In this document: in pieces, positions 12,051 to 24,110 of the stretch
How positions within the stretch are numbered: the stretch's first letter is position 1
Layout of the letters: each line of letters starts with the position of its first letter
From: Alitta virens
Lineage: Eukaryota > Annelida > Polychaeta > Phyllodocida > Nereididae
DNA: 64,000 nt
Assembly: GCA_932294295.1 (NCBI GenBank)
Contig: OW028580.1
Span: 25,282,975-25,346,974 of the forward strand
Reading direction: 5' to 3'
Made by a program: the position numbers and the translations under genes
Notes under the pieces: generated by a model
The model's input: only the letters and a program-made list of their open reading frames with translations
What the model was told of the DNA's origin: nothing
The model's database searches: none

Positions 12051-13789
12051 TAAGACACTATAGTGAGACATGTATGGCCACCTGTTGAGCATACTGCCTG
12101 AGTGTCCCATACCAGTCTTTGGTAGCTATATTGGTTAGATGATGAAGTAAATACCACGCACTGTGATTGGGATTAAAATAAAGTACATACAGCTCTCTGA
12201 GGCTGGTTCTTGCTACTCACAAGATATCAAGATACTATACCGTGTAAAACTGGCACAAATTTGGCCCAACGTCAACACTATCAGTCCCGATGTATAGGGT
12301 ATGTGGTCAGAATCTGATGTGAAAATTTCACCAGTACAATTAAGTTAAATAGAAAGGCATAAAATGCTCCTAATTTAACTGTTTCATGCTAACAAAACCT
12401 CGACTCAATTGCTCATGATTCACAACAGTAAGACCGAATTCCCAACCCAGCATAGGTCCACCTTAGTACAAAGCAAGTACTATATACCTAGGCCCACATA
12501 CATGCCAACTCGACTCATTGTAAGTGCATCATTGACTATATAAGCCCAGTGATGGTCCCTTTGGCTCAGTGTAGACACGATACTGAGAAGCCATAAGATT
12601 ATCGTTTTCATGACATAAATATTTAGCTAAACTATGACGGAAGGTGCTCTTGGTTATGTTTACAAGTTTGGGTTCCACGAGGTAGGGTAATACACATTGA
12701 TAACCATTCATACCCAAAACAGACAGAACTACCTCAACTTTTCCAGGAATAAACAACGACTTCTCAATACTTACGAAACAAAAGGACTTTACACAATGGT
12801 AACAGCATATAACAGTACAGTAAAACACAAACAAGAATGTGAGATATCTATGACTCATTCGCTGTGACATATAATACTGCTTGCAGTAACAGAAAATCCT
12901 TGCTGGAAGATAGCGAAGAAGAAGAAAAAAAACTGTATCTTGGACAAATAGCCAAAGGAATGAAGCTGTATGATGATAAACAGATCACACTAAGAGGATT
13001 AATTTGCAAAATAACGAGAAAGGCAAGAAGAAAAATATGACGAGAGGAATAAGCCTGTTCAAACAATGCTTGAAGGAAGATGCTAAAAATTGGTTGAATT
13101 GAAGCAAAAGTACAGCAGAATTTCACCATAAATATCACTGTGATGTCAATTTGCTAAAATACTACATAAATAATAACTTCTTAGTCTTTATTTTTTTACT
13201 TTTTTCCCTTTTTAAAAAAGTGGAACAGCACAAAATTAAAAGAAAATGTTAATGTCAGTAAAAGATAAAATATCAACTTTCTGTTGTCTTTCTGATAGAA
13301 ACACCTCTCTGTAATAAGTAATTTATCGTTTCCTGTAATTTCCATTTCAATTGCTGTAGTTTCTCCATGACTGTTACAAATGCCTGTTCTAATGCCCAGC
13401 AGAAAAGTGGTTACACTGGCAAACAATGCAAAATTGTTCAGTCTTTCAAAGTGCTTTTGCCATTGATAGTAGGTTTAAGCAGTGAAAGACCATTGAATAT
13501 CACCAGCCAACCCTGATTGTTTTTAAAACACAGTAATCAATATCTTAATCATTCTTTTGAATGTGATCAACTGATTAAAACATAAAATCAGTATCATTGG
13601 CAGGGCCGCATTGCACTGTCTGAAAACTTCTGTTACTCCGTAGTATTATCTTTTTAAAAATGCATTTCAACATATGAGTCGAAATAATGTGAAATGTATC
13701 ACTGCAATGTATTTCCCCAATTGTCTGGGATGCGGAAGTCTGGTTGCCATTGACGACAGGAGTGCATCGTGCGAGCATGTTGCAGCAGC

Positions 13790-13905
13790 TGCTGGCTCTG
13801 GTGTCACAACAGCAGCGACAGCTACAACAGCAACAACAACAGAATCAACAACAGCAACAACAACAGCATCAACAACAGCAGCAGCAACAGCAACAGCAGC
13901 ATCTC
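13790..13905 (+). repeat. CAA/CAG trinucleotide tract
   Basis: Mixed CAG, CAA and CAT triplets over about 115 bp. It could read as polyglutamine or polythreonine in some frames, but it lies inside the SCP intron on the opposite strand with no flanking coding sequence. Confidence 0.85.
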
Positions 13906-14268
13906 AGAGAGCTGAGCTAGCTGTCAAACAGCTCCATTAGTAGTTGACATTCTTGATGGAGCTTAAAGAGAGAACGAAATCCAAGAGCTTTCAAAAAACA
14001 GTTTGACCAAAGCAAGAGAAGGATCCTCATGTCATGAACAGTGTGCCTAGAGCCTTGGAGATTATTACAAAGTACAGAACATTCTTTCACTCACACATCA
14101 GAAAACACCAATAAGAGTCCACTTCACAGCACTTAAACAGCTCAACTCCTCTGTGTTTGTAGTCCCATTAACGTACATAGACTTATCTCTTAAGTTACTT
14201 TTTTAAAAAGGGAACTAAAAAAAAAACTGCTTTAGAATAGTTGACAAAAGTGGATGTCAGTGATTAAA

Positions 14269-14333
14269 ATGGCTGACTGGCTGGCTAGCTGGCTGACTGG
14301 CTAGCTGGCTGGCTGCTGGCTGACTGGCTAGCA
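14269..14333. repeat. GGCT/GACT simple repeat
   Basis: Alternating CTGGCTGACTGGCTAG units of low complexity. Confidence 0.85.
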
Positions 14334-15692
14334 TTATATAATGCAGGCTCCTACCATAGTACCAATCTTTAATATCGGACAACCAGCATCCGTTTGAGAT
14401 ATACCGCCGTGGTGTTTTCATACACTTTAAAACATTGGTCTGTTTTTTTCTTTACGCCACTTTTTCTTGAATTGTTTTCTCTAGGGATCATATTCACTGT
14501 CCTGGAAATACATTTGCACAATATTCACGCCAATATATAAATAAAGTTACGGATGGTTGGTCAGAGGGAAGAGTCTCGTTTTCGAGATATTTTGCTTGCA
14601 AGAGTTGAGTGAAAGGCCCCAAGGTTCCTGATGAGTTTGACCCAAGTCACCCAACAACAGTCAAAGTCGTCCATTTTTTAACTCATTCATGGTCTTCCTC
14701 TATGGGATAATACCTGCAGTTCCATGAGCTTAGCATCAATAGACCTGAAGTTATCATGTCTATAAGTATGGTTGACAGACAGACAGAGAGACAAAAGGGA
14801 GGGACAAACTGACTGACATGCATGCCATCGCAATACCTTAGGCCATATACACGGCCAATGGTTATACAAAACTTATGATGCAAAATCAAAAAAAATGCCA
14901 TAGTCACCATCCACAGCTAGTGTCCGAAAACGTATGGCCACGGCTGTAGCCCTTTGAAGTTTCCAAACTAATCCAAATTATATGGCACTTATTTTTTTGT
15001 TAGATGTCGCCACAAATGGCATCGAGCAGGACAAAATGGACAGAAATGTTCCAAACAATTCAAAGCCAAACTTTCTAGCTGATAAAAACAGTTCTGGGAA
15101 AGATATAACTAAAAGTTTGCTATATTCTCCATTGTAATTTCTGCTGCTTCTTTGGCTATAATGATAAGGTGGCAAAAAAATAATCATTGCAACTATAGGA
15201 AACTTGAAGTTCATTTGCATAGAGAGGGGTTTTATGGGTTAGAAAGTTGGGGTTTGACTTTGTATTTATTGTGTAATGACATTTACGTAAAAATAAGATA
15301 AAAAACCAACATTTATTTTGGATTACACTATAAGTAATGTACAGACCACTGAATTAACAACCGGGCAAGTCACACCAGTTGTTCATAACATGAAAGACAA
15401 TGGTCAAATGGGTACTTGAAAATGTGAACTGACGTTAATACCAGTCTAAAAATCCATAATGCATAACAAATTTCATATCAGTCCTATCGGCAGTCTCCCA
15501 CACATGTTTTTAAACAGTTTGTCAATAAGAAGCTTTTTGATTCTAAAAATATCTTTCGAAGCATATGCTGCTGAATCCAGCTCATATGTAAGTTCCATCC
15601 AACCTAAATGTGACAAATATGGCTGGTAAACATTTTTGATATTTCGAGTTGGGTGACATGTTCTTTGGTGTTGGAACAGTGAGTAACTCTTG

Positions 15693-15900
15693 CCTGCCCT
15701 GCCTTTTTAGGCCATACATTTTCTCCATTTTGGCAGGACGTCATTTTTTTTCTCTCTTTTTGTGTCCAATCCATCATGACGTTCGACGTAACGTGAGCAT
15801 CTTTGTGACAGCGTCATGACCTTGGCGATGACGCTGTGACGTCACAAATGACCTTGACTGATTGAAAAGACACGGGCCAACGTCAAAAGGCAGGGCTTAA
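15693..15900. mobile_element. MITE-like palindrome with many CGTCA/TGACG motifs
   Basis: The outer arms are GCCCTGCCTTTT on the left and AAAAGGCAGGGC on the right, a 12-bp inverted pair. At the centre CAGCGTCAT and ATGACGCTG are perfect inverted 9-mers around a 10-bp spacer. About eight CRE half-sites (TGACG/CGTCA), including TGACGTCAC, fall within 150 bp. The element lies in the SCP intron. No target duplication was identified. Confidence 0.45.
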
Positions 15901-16280
15901 GTGATGAAGATTGGCTGGAAGGTCTAGGTCATGGTAAAAACTGAGGTCAATGACTTTAAATCAGACCATTTTCAATATGGAAGTGAATATAATCTCATTT
16001 TATTCTGGACTTGTAATTTATGTAGAGATGTTAACATGAGCAATGCTCTCATAATATACCATTGGTATATAATGTCAAGTGGTATCCATGGCAACTAGGC
16101 TAGTTTCCTCATGAAGAAAACTAGGAAAACTACCTGCTTGTTGATAGTTATAAATGCATAATTGCAGGGCCAGTATACTTATCACATATTTTTTAAAGTG
16201 ACAAGTGTGATGCAAATATATAAAAAATTCGCTGCTATTGAGTCATATTACTTTAATAAGCTGGCTTGTGAAAAGAAGTT

Positions 16281-16383
16281 TTTAGATAGATAGATAGATA
16301 GAAAGACAGATTGATAGGTAGATTGATAGATTGATAGATAGATAGATTGATTGATTGATTGATTGATAGGTTGATTGATTGAT
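16281..16383. repeat. (GATA)n/(GATT)n microsatellite
   Basis: GATA tetranucleotides grade into GATT tetranucleotides. Confidence 0.9.
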
Positions 16384-17739
16384 TTTACAAAATAAACTTG
16401 AAACACGAGAAAAATCATTTTTCAACATAAAACTTTTGATTTGAATATCTTCAATAGAAAGAGACATTGTAACTGTCACCGTTAACCACAAATATATAAA
16501 ACTGAAAAAACAACATTGATACAGACTATACAAAAGTGTCAGAACACAGAGAAAGAAACGGATTCAGTGCGCATCCTAGGATTACCCCAGCTCTCATTGC
16601 CTAGGCAGGCTATGAAAAGGTCTCCAAATTAAATACAGTCAGTTTGCCAGGAACCTGACAAGACGCTAAAACCGTCCCTTCTGGGGGAAGGCAGACACAG
16701 TTGTTTAGAGCCATCAGAAGGGCAAATGTTGGCCAAACCTCTGCCAAAAGTTTCGATTTATATAGAAAATATGGAGGAAAATAGATAAACCATGCGGAAA
16801 GCCTAAAAAAAAACGGGGAAAAAAAGCAGCCCAGAGACTTACGAAACGACTGACTTAAGAGACCGAAGAGAAGCCTTATGTACATGTGGATCACGTGATC
16901 AGTGCACCAAACCGGAAACGGAAGTAAAAAATGTCTGCTCTTAAGATTCGGTCAGACTGAGATATATTCAGCAAATTTTTTTTTTCCTCAGTTTACCAAT
17001 GCGGACAATTTGATATAAAGTTCTGAAAACCTGTTGATAGGAATTTGGCGACTCCATGTTTCGGAAATATTGTAATTGAATCTAGACAAAATTTCCAGCA
17101 ATTCAGCATAAATATTTTTGACTATTCAAAAGTACTCGGTAAAATTAGTTTATATATCATAATCTTTTTTACTACCATTTTTATATGATTCGCTGAGACA
17201 GTCAGTCAGTTCACCAAACTAAGAGGAAATGTTGCATCAACGTTGGTCTTAATGGCGAGGTGCCATTGTACCTCGTTACAATGTATTACAAAAACTTCTT
17301 TTGAGCCGCATTCCATTTAAAACAAATTCATAAAACAGTATACATTTTAATTTCTTTTAAATCTAATTCCTAATGTGAAAGATCTTAAATTTGCTAAACC
17401 AAACTTAAAAGGTGACAAAAAAGTCGAACACAATCAAAAATTCTGCTTAGCAGAAATAGAAACATAAAGTTCAGCGGAGTTAAAAAAGATCATTTTCTAA
17501 AATAATACAAATTTTTCATGAGCAGCTCACAAAGGTTATGTGCACAGCCAGTCCTGTCTCCTAAGAGGATTATTTTCTTCATAACCTTTGGAAGAATTAA
17601 TCATGGTCAGGTTAATCAGTGCAATTCCAACGCTATATCGGATTTGGATGCTCATCTGAGACTTGTGATTACTATATGGAGCTGAGGAACTGCTTGTAAG
17701 AAAATCTAGGGATACTGGAGTTGTGTGGGAGGACCGCTT

Positions 17740-17850
17740 GCCAAGCAGGCATGGCCCTCGTGTGCGTCTTATTTCGCAGAATGAGGGCCATGCAGCAGTC
17801 TTTATATTTTTCGTGGGATTCTGTGTGCACACGGTTTTACAGCCTTCCTA
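17740..17850. repeat. Dispersed hairpin repeat, copy 1
   Basis: GCATGGCCCTC (17749-17759) pairs with GAGGGCCATGC (17783-17793), giving a 45-nt hairpin with an 11-bp perfect stem. The hairpin and its flank (AGCAGTCTTTATATTTTTCG, then ACAGCCTTCCTACCTAT) recur at 62418-62524. That makes it part of a repeat rather than a unique structure. Its function is unknown. Confidence 0.6.
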
Positions 17851-18431
17851 CCTATTAATTGAATCTATTTTATACTGAAATATAATGAGCGCACACATTA
17901 ATACTAATCTTGACATGCTGTTATTTTTCCACAATTATCATTTTTAAAAGTTCGCAAATACATGTTTGAAAACAATCTCTTCTTAGAGTGAACTGTATGC
18001 AACAACTATTCTGTCTATGGTTCAGTGGGATATCATAAATCCCACCCATGGGTAAAGTTCGTAGGTGTGGACTGCTATACATTATGTCATCATCACGTCT
18101 GCCACTAGCAAGTGGTTTCACATACAGACCAGTCTACCAGTCTCTACAGTGTTGAGCTACCAGCAATTCAATTGACATTTTAAAGATTTTCTTTTTCCTT
18201 ATTCTTTCTTTTTTTTCAGTGCACGGGAAAAACTACAGACCAGTTTGCTAGGAAATACACAAATAGCTATTTCACAATGCTATTCTATGTTATCTGACTC
18301 AGCTGCCATCAAGTTACTTTGGATATTCTCCAATTTTTCAGTGATGTAGCTTTAAAGAAAAAATGAACAACTTTACAGTGTCCTTGACAACCAGATTAAA
18401 TGTAGATGCAGTTCATCAAGGACATTGTTAA

Positions 18432-19571
18432 AGGGGAACTAAACCCTTTTGCACTTCACCTCTCAGATGTTAGCTTGGCCCATTGAAACCAATCCCCGCT
18501 ATTTATAACTTGTATATAAGCACTGGTAAAGTAATATCCTGTATTTATTAGCTCCGTGTTGTGAACTACGGAGGCCGCCATTTTCGACTTTCCCTGGTGT
18601 TTTGCACTCACCGGAAATACGTCACTGTTGTACTAGGTCTCAGCTAAGTGTGCAAGAGACTCTCATTGCAATCCGATTGCTAGACCATTGGTGTGAACTG
18701 ACAGTTCAGAAACAGGTTAATTGCACTTGAGCATGTTAGGAGCCTGTCAATAGTCAATAGACACTAAGTGTCAAGTAAATTGCCATTGAAGAATTTGAGG
18801 CAATTCATATAATCAAAGAAACTGTCAATTGGGGCTTTCCATCTACTTGTCCACTGAACAATTTTTAACTTGTTAAAATACTTTTATTAGTGAAGGTGTG
18901 AACCTAGAATCAACCTTATTTTATGAAACTAACTTGAAGCAGACCAGGGCCGTCTGTATACACATTGTATAGTGATACCAAATAAAAGCTGCATTTATTC
19001 TTATAGTGAAAATTTTGCATATATATCAATTATTCCTATAATAACTTCTACTTTGTAAATGCACATGCTTGTGGAAAAAGTCGTTTATATAATAAAATGC
19101 AAAATATGGATACCATATCAAGGTGTCCTATAGGCTTCAGATAATGGAGGCAGGATTATTTGCCCAGGGAGCAAATGTACATATTCAGAAAATGCGAATT
19201 GCTCATTACAATCATGATGTATTCAAAAAAGTTCAATTAACACCTTTCATGTGTTCTATAGATCTGTTCTTGTATTAAATTGCAATATAATGAACAATGA
19301 AACGGATTGCAATCTGTGCAGGGTATGGATAGCTCATCATGCTCATAGCCTAGCTGTGTTCAGTGCATAGGACATAAGTGACGTCACCAGTCATGGTGCC
19401 GTGTGCAATAATGGCGGCCACCAGCGTTTCGGCAGGGGTTGCAAAATGCACAGTTAATTAGCTTAAAATAAGACTAAAATCAACTTTTAGACATTTTCTT
19501 TCACTGCAAAGTATTTTTCTATATCTAACTGAACTTTTAAAATTAACATGCAAATTGCCTTTAGTTCCCCT
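18432..19571. mobile_element. 1.14-kb non-autonomous TTAA-targeting DNA transposon
   Basis: The ends are AGGGGAACTAAA and TTTAGTTCCCCT, perfect inverted repeats. Both abut TTAA (18428-18431 and 19572-19575), as expected for piggyBac- or Kolobok-type insertion. The symmetry extends outward (ATTG and CAAT), so the true terminal repeat may be longer. Inside, GGCCGCCATTTT near 18574 and AATGGCGGCC near 19411 form a second inverted pair. No transposase frame was found. Confidence 0.75.
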
Positions 19572-20030
19572 TTAACAATAGATGACGTTGCTTTCAAACA
19601 GCCTAATTACCCACAATCCCAATGTGACGTTTTCCCATAATGCAACATAACAATCGGATGAGCCATTGTCTTCCCTCTCACAAAGAGAAATGGTCTTTTT
19701 TGTCTGTGCTTATTAGGAGTAAAACACAGATGTTTTGGATTATCCCAATAAAAAGAAACTCATAATGAAACCAATTGAGAACTAACAAAGCCTACTTTAA
19801 TCATGACGTGTGTGTTTCAATTAGGAATGAGCTGGTAAAAAAATGAAGTGTGTTTTATTAATTAGATGACAAGAAATAATAATGTGATTAGGACGGAGTT
19901 AATTAATTAAACTCGATGGATTTTTTGTTTACTTTTGCAAGCCAGCCAGTAAGCCACTTGAACATGGGCAAGATATTGCTTCAAACCCACCTTTATAATG
20001 CCAGAAAATACTTTGTGCCATCAAATTGAA

Positions 20031-20700
20031 TCATAGCGTATCATGAATACAGTTGTTTAGTGCTTCACCAGAAGGGTCAGAAGAAATGATGAGATGGTAG
20101 GACTACTCATTAAAATTACCAAACTATAGCATTCAAATTATTACCAAAACGATCCAGTCCCTAGTCCCTAGTTAACACTGAAAGCATCAGTTTGGCTAGA
20201 TATACTTCTAGTTTAGACATCAACCTGTATGACCATCCCACAAAAAGTTTGCTACTAAGTCACTTAAGTAGGCCTAAGTTATAATTAATGTTCACTGCAG
20301 TCGCCAGGTGTTTAGTGCATCACCTGATAAGGTAGACGAAACGATGAGATGATAAGGAAGCCTACACCATTGACTGCATTGAGTGAAGCCAAAACCATCT
20401 TGATAATGCCACACAATGCAGTAGTTTTTCAACCAACGCCACCAAATCCAGACACCAGCCAGCTCATTGCAGTACACCAAAATATAATAATTAAGATTTT
20501 ATACCAGAATATTACTTTTCGCACTTAAAGATTACCTACATATAACAAGGCAGATGAAATTATGCGATGACAAGATGGCTTAAACTATAGTACTAGGAAA
20601 GTTCACTTTTCACACCAAAACATCGGATATCAAGTATCATCAACTGCAGCCACTGGTTGCTTTCTACATTACCTGAAGATGCCAACAGCTGCAGCAGCAG
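20031..20700. repeat. Degenerate repeat array
   Basis: Similar blocks recur near 20050, 20295 and 20640 (variants of CAGTCGCCAGGTGTTTAGTG followed by CACCTGATAAGG). The short motif GATGAGATGATA recurs close by, and its inverse occurs elsewhere in the window (for example near 18085 and 53965). Units are diverged and unequal in length. It is probably the remains of an old interspersed element. Confidence 0.4.
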
Positions 20701-20939
20701 CAGTGACTGCAGGGCCCTGCAGACGTGGGCTGCTGTTGGAGCAGGTGGGAGAAATATGATGAGCGGGGGTGGGGTGAATGCTTACTGCTACACTTCCGCG
20801 TTCATGACACAAATCTCACAATTTTACCAAAACAGCACAATTTCTGCCCAAATCAGCATAACTGAGACAGTTTTCGGTCATCATCAATCTGCACAACAGC
20901 AGCTGAATCATTACATAAAAATATGTAATGAAAAATGAT

Positions 20940-23123
20940 AAGTCTAAGGATTAGAAAGGTGAACAGTAACAAGTGTCGGCAGTTCAGCTGGCCTGATTTC
21001 AGAGTATAGTCTTATTCCTACCCACGCTACAGGAAAGAACAATTTGGAACAAGATATTTAGGTAATGGAAAAGTGCTTACGTGTGCACTTTGAACATTAA
21101 AATTCATCGAAATTATTAGAGGACAATTGAAAAACAGAATACACTGCCGTGAAAAAGTTTGGAAACACTCAATAATTTTTAACGATTGGGACTGAAATTG
21201 ATACTTCTTATGAATAAAGATAAACTCATCCACACGTTTAGCACAAACATTTCTATCAGCATTATCACGGTATCTGATTGCGGTTTTTGTTTTGCTGTTA
21301 TTTCCAAAATTGTGAAAACTTATACATTTCTCAACTTTCGCACAGCAGTGTGTAGGCCTATATATAGAGAGAAAATCAACAACAGCAGCACGACTTCAGA
21401 GCCTTTTCTGGCAATGCCCACATCTCAAGATAAAATTAAGAACACAATGACTTATCACTATCGTTACACCAGTGTGTGCGTCTGTAACTTTCCATAACAA
21501 TTATCACATTTTTGATGGAAAAACAATATGTATTTAAAAAAAAAAAAAGGGAAACTAGGAGAAACTTGAATTCAGCCCTGCCCACGTACCAGGCAGGATG
21601 AACCAGATTTAGGCCATTATTACTACCCACTTGTTTTGCAACACCTACTAGTCCAAAATTTGGTTAGTGTTGTAAGACCAGCCTCTTGTTGAACTATGTC
21701 ATGCATAAGTAAGTGAACCTAACCCCCTCCCCCAATAAAAAAAAATTTAAACAAATGAAAAGAAAATTAGATATATTTATATATTATATATGTTATATAT
21801 ATGGTATTATGAAGGCAATTGATGAGTATAGACAATAACTAGAAATGATATGCAATATAATGCTGTCCAACAATCTAGTTTATACTCTTGAAATGGTACA
21901 AAATTAACCGCATGCATTATCTAGGCGGATTAGCCAAAGCTTGAAATGATGTAAACTGACAATGTAATTTCTTTAACATTATCCCTTTCATGATTTTTCA
22001 TGATTCTCACATGCTAATGATGCATATTTAGGCCCATGAGCTTGCTTCCACGTTGTACAGCCATCCTGCAGGCCATTTTCTGCAGGTAACAGACAAGCCG
22101 CAGATGAGACAACACTTCCAATAAGAAACAAAAATGATTTGTTGCAGTAGAGGATGCATTTTGCTAAATTGTCTGTGTGTCACATGCTATTCTCTTAATT
22201 AACTTGATGCATGAGTGGTATGACTATGGTGCGCCGAAATATTCCTGTGCGGAGTAAGGGATGCACACCCATGCTCGTTCTTCCAGGTATGGATTAAAAA
22301 TAGCCATCCAGGTTAGTTTAAGGAAATGAGAAGTGCATTATATATATATATATATGAGTGTTCATCATATGTATGCGTGCATATAGACGTATATATAATG
22401 TATACCATGTATACATATATTTTCAGCAATGACGTAATGCTATTTTACAATACATAAAACAATCATTTAAATTACAGGCATTGCAATGAGAATTTAGAGT
22501 GTAAAAATGTGAATATGAATTTTGCATGATAAACACTGGTCATAATAAGCTGGTTCTGAGAAGCTTTGTGCAACTGTGCTGCTTGCAGAATTAGGCCAAT
22601 TGGCAGGTAGGATAGGCCTATGCATCAGCATCAAAATTGCAAAATAGACTGTGCAGGAAAGTAGAGATGCATTTATGGTTGAAATAGAGCTACATTTTAG
22701 AGAGAAAGATAGTTGAAAATTATTAATAGACAAGATATTTGGCATCATGAGGTGCAAATCATGAGTAAAATATGCATTAAGGATAATTGCAATTGCATTA
22801 CCAATGTGTGCATACTGGGGATAGAGCTATTTGTAAGATTGTGGATATACCTGGAGACTCCCTGCATTACTTCCTGGTTTACAATACACTATAAGCGCAA
22901 GACTATGCAACAGGTACTAATTCTCATGGAGAAATGGAAAATACTCATTTTTTCTCCAAAAAGAAATTATCATTCTTTCTCCATAAAAATTATTATTCTA
23001 TCTTTTAATAGTGATAAGGTCAAGTCATATAGCTTTGGTAATGATACCAAATTAGCATCATGCAGTTGAAGCATAATCTCGCTATCAAATCAATAGTGCA
23101 AATTATACTTAATATGAAGGTGG
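20940..23123. other. Intronic stretch without recognised features
   Basis: AT-rich sequence with short TA runs near 21780 and 22340. I see no exon and no repeat family shared with the rest of the window. Confidence 0.45.
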
Positions 23124-23129
23124 ACTTAC

Positions 23130-23159
23130 CAGCAAGTTGTTCTCGATGGTGAGGTGACC
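23130..23159 (-). other. Possible in-frame cassette exon of SCP
   Basis: On the minus strand an AG (23160-23161) precedes 30 nt that end exactly at a strong donor GTAAGT (23124-23129). The 30 nt are a multiple of three and sit between two phase-0 exons. If included they would add GHLTIENNLL between Gly56 and Val57. The segment is distinctly richer in G+C than its surroundings. The tract before the acceptor is only weakly pyrimidine-rich, and the known nereid SCP lacks such an insert. This is a candidate only. Confidence 0.25.
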
Positions 23160-23646
23160 CTCAAGTGGGGTGACTAACTATCATGCAGCTATATTAACAT
23201 TAATCCGGAGGATAATAAGCTCAATATATCCAAGAATGTTTTTTTCTAAAACTACACCCAAGATTATTTTAAGCTTACCATAATTAAAGCTTAAGGCTGT
23301 TTATCTTTGATTACAAGGAAAGGTTTGCAAGATAAGATGCGAACTCATTAAGCCTGCTTCTAGTCTTCTACCCCTGAGAAAATAATTTACTATGCCTTTT
23401 CTATGCGTGATTTCTTTAAGAAATTAGTAACCATTTTATGTTATCACTTTGTGAAGAAGAAAAAACAGTTTTGATGGAAAAAAATTCGTGTAACTTTATG
23501 AAATCTTTCCTTTACTGTTGTCAAGCTACTTTCGGCGCTGTGCCATTTACCAATAGCAACTGTTGAAACCATAGAACTTGAAATGGGTCATTGAAATATA
23601 AAATAATGATTTTCAAAATAATATAGAAAATAAAATAAGTACTTAC

Positions 23647-23814
23647 ACCAGTCAAGGAATCCATGAGGACCTTGGCATGTTCGGCCTTCATTTCGCTCTC
23701 CTTGGCGAAACGCTCAGCCATGCTTTCGAAATCCATGCGCGTGATGGCCCCATCTTTGTCAAAGTCAATCCTGTTGAAGTAAGTCTTCATCTTTTGCACC
23801 CAGAGATCAGACAT
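23647..23814 (-). CDS. SCP: Sarcoplasmic calcium-binding protein, coding exon 1 (residues 1-56)
   Basis: The first coding exon runs from ATG (23812-23814) to the Gly56 codon, immediately before donor GTAAGT. The protein begins MSDLWVQKMK, and removing Met gives the Ser N-terminus known for the mature nereid protein. EF1 has the loop DFDKDGAITRMD (residues 17-28), with Asp rather than Glu at loop position 12, which is tolerated in SCPs. The start is supported by the good context GCAACCATG and by a TATA box about 90 bp upstream. Reading on past the donor gives only a short AT-rich intronic tail. The gene is probably muscle-expressed, which is inferred from the family rather than from the sequence. 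Confidence 0.97.
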
Positions 23815-23875
23815 GGTTGCAGATTTCTCTCAACAGCAGCAACACACAAGCAGATAGAACGCTAACTCGAAGAGG
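23815..23875 (-). other. Putative 5' UTR of SCP
   Basis: Lies between the SCP start codon and a start site predicted about 30 bp downstream of the TATA box. It contains short GCTGCTGTT-type triplets and no upstream ATG. The exact transcription start is not determined. Confidence 0.45.
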
Positions 23876-23900
23876 ACTCAGCTTTTGTGTCTCAACTTCT

Positions 23901-23907
23901 CTTTATA
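23901..23907 (-). promoter_or_regulatory. TATA box of SCP
   Basis: TATAAAG on the minus strand, in the context CTCTATAAAGAG. It lies about 87 bp upstream of the start codon, giving a plausible start near 23870-23877. It is the only good TATA-like motif immediately upstream. Confidence 0.65.
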
Positions 23908-23929
23908 GAGTCCTCCCAGCAGCCATGTC

Positions 23930-24110
23930 CCTAGTGATCAGCCTCCAGAGTGCGCGCGACTCCCACCTGCCTCAGCCAATCACAGCTCACCTTACAAAAC
24001 GTCAAGGTGTGCTGCAGACTCCATCAGCCAATCAGGGGTCAGCTTACAGCAGCCATAGCAACGGGAGGGCAAAGATTCAAGGCCATGGCAACAGGTCCCC
24101 AATCGGGGTA
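23930..24110 (-). promoter_or_regulatory. Proximal promoter region of SCP
   Basis: This GC-richer block, unlike the AT-rich surroundings, sits just upstream of the TATA box. It holds two CCAAT boxes (CAGCCAATCA at 23974-23983 and CAGCCAATCAG at 24025-24035) and an E-box CACCTG (23964-23969) that could bind myogenic bHLH factors. Two X-box-like motifs, CCATAGCAAC and CCATGGCAAC, lie within about 40 bp. Function is inferred from motifs alone. Confidence 0.5.

Larger units (their letters stand above)
3360..23646 (-). other. 20.3-kb phase-0 intron of SCP
   Basis: The donor is GTAAGT (minus strand, 23641-23646), directly after the Gly56 codon. The acceptor is TTCTTGTAG, ending at 3360. Both are canonical and the joined frame is intact. 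The intron is AT-rich and loaded with repeats: two MITE-like palindromes, R1 with a SINE inside it, a Tc1/mariner-like MITE, a 1.1-kb TTAA element and many microsatellites. Where no feature is listed (3360-4345, 8698-11967, 12051-13789, 14334-15692, 16384-17739, 20940-23123) I see nothing beyond AT-rich unique-looking sequence. No nested gene is supported. Confidence 0.9.

Noticed and set aside
13674..13940. Open frame with Thr/Ala-rich tail from CAA/CAG triplets
   Set aside because: Simple-sequence expansion within the SCP intron on the opposite strand, without splice or promoter context.
23521..23814. SCP exon 1 frame extended to 97 codons
   Set aside because: The part after Gly56 is intron read-through. 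A consensus donor lies at the exon end and the downstream exon continues the protein exactly.
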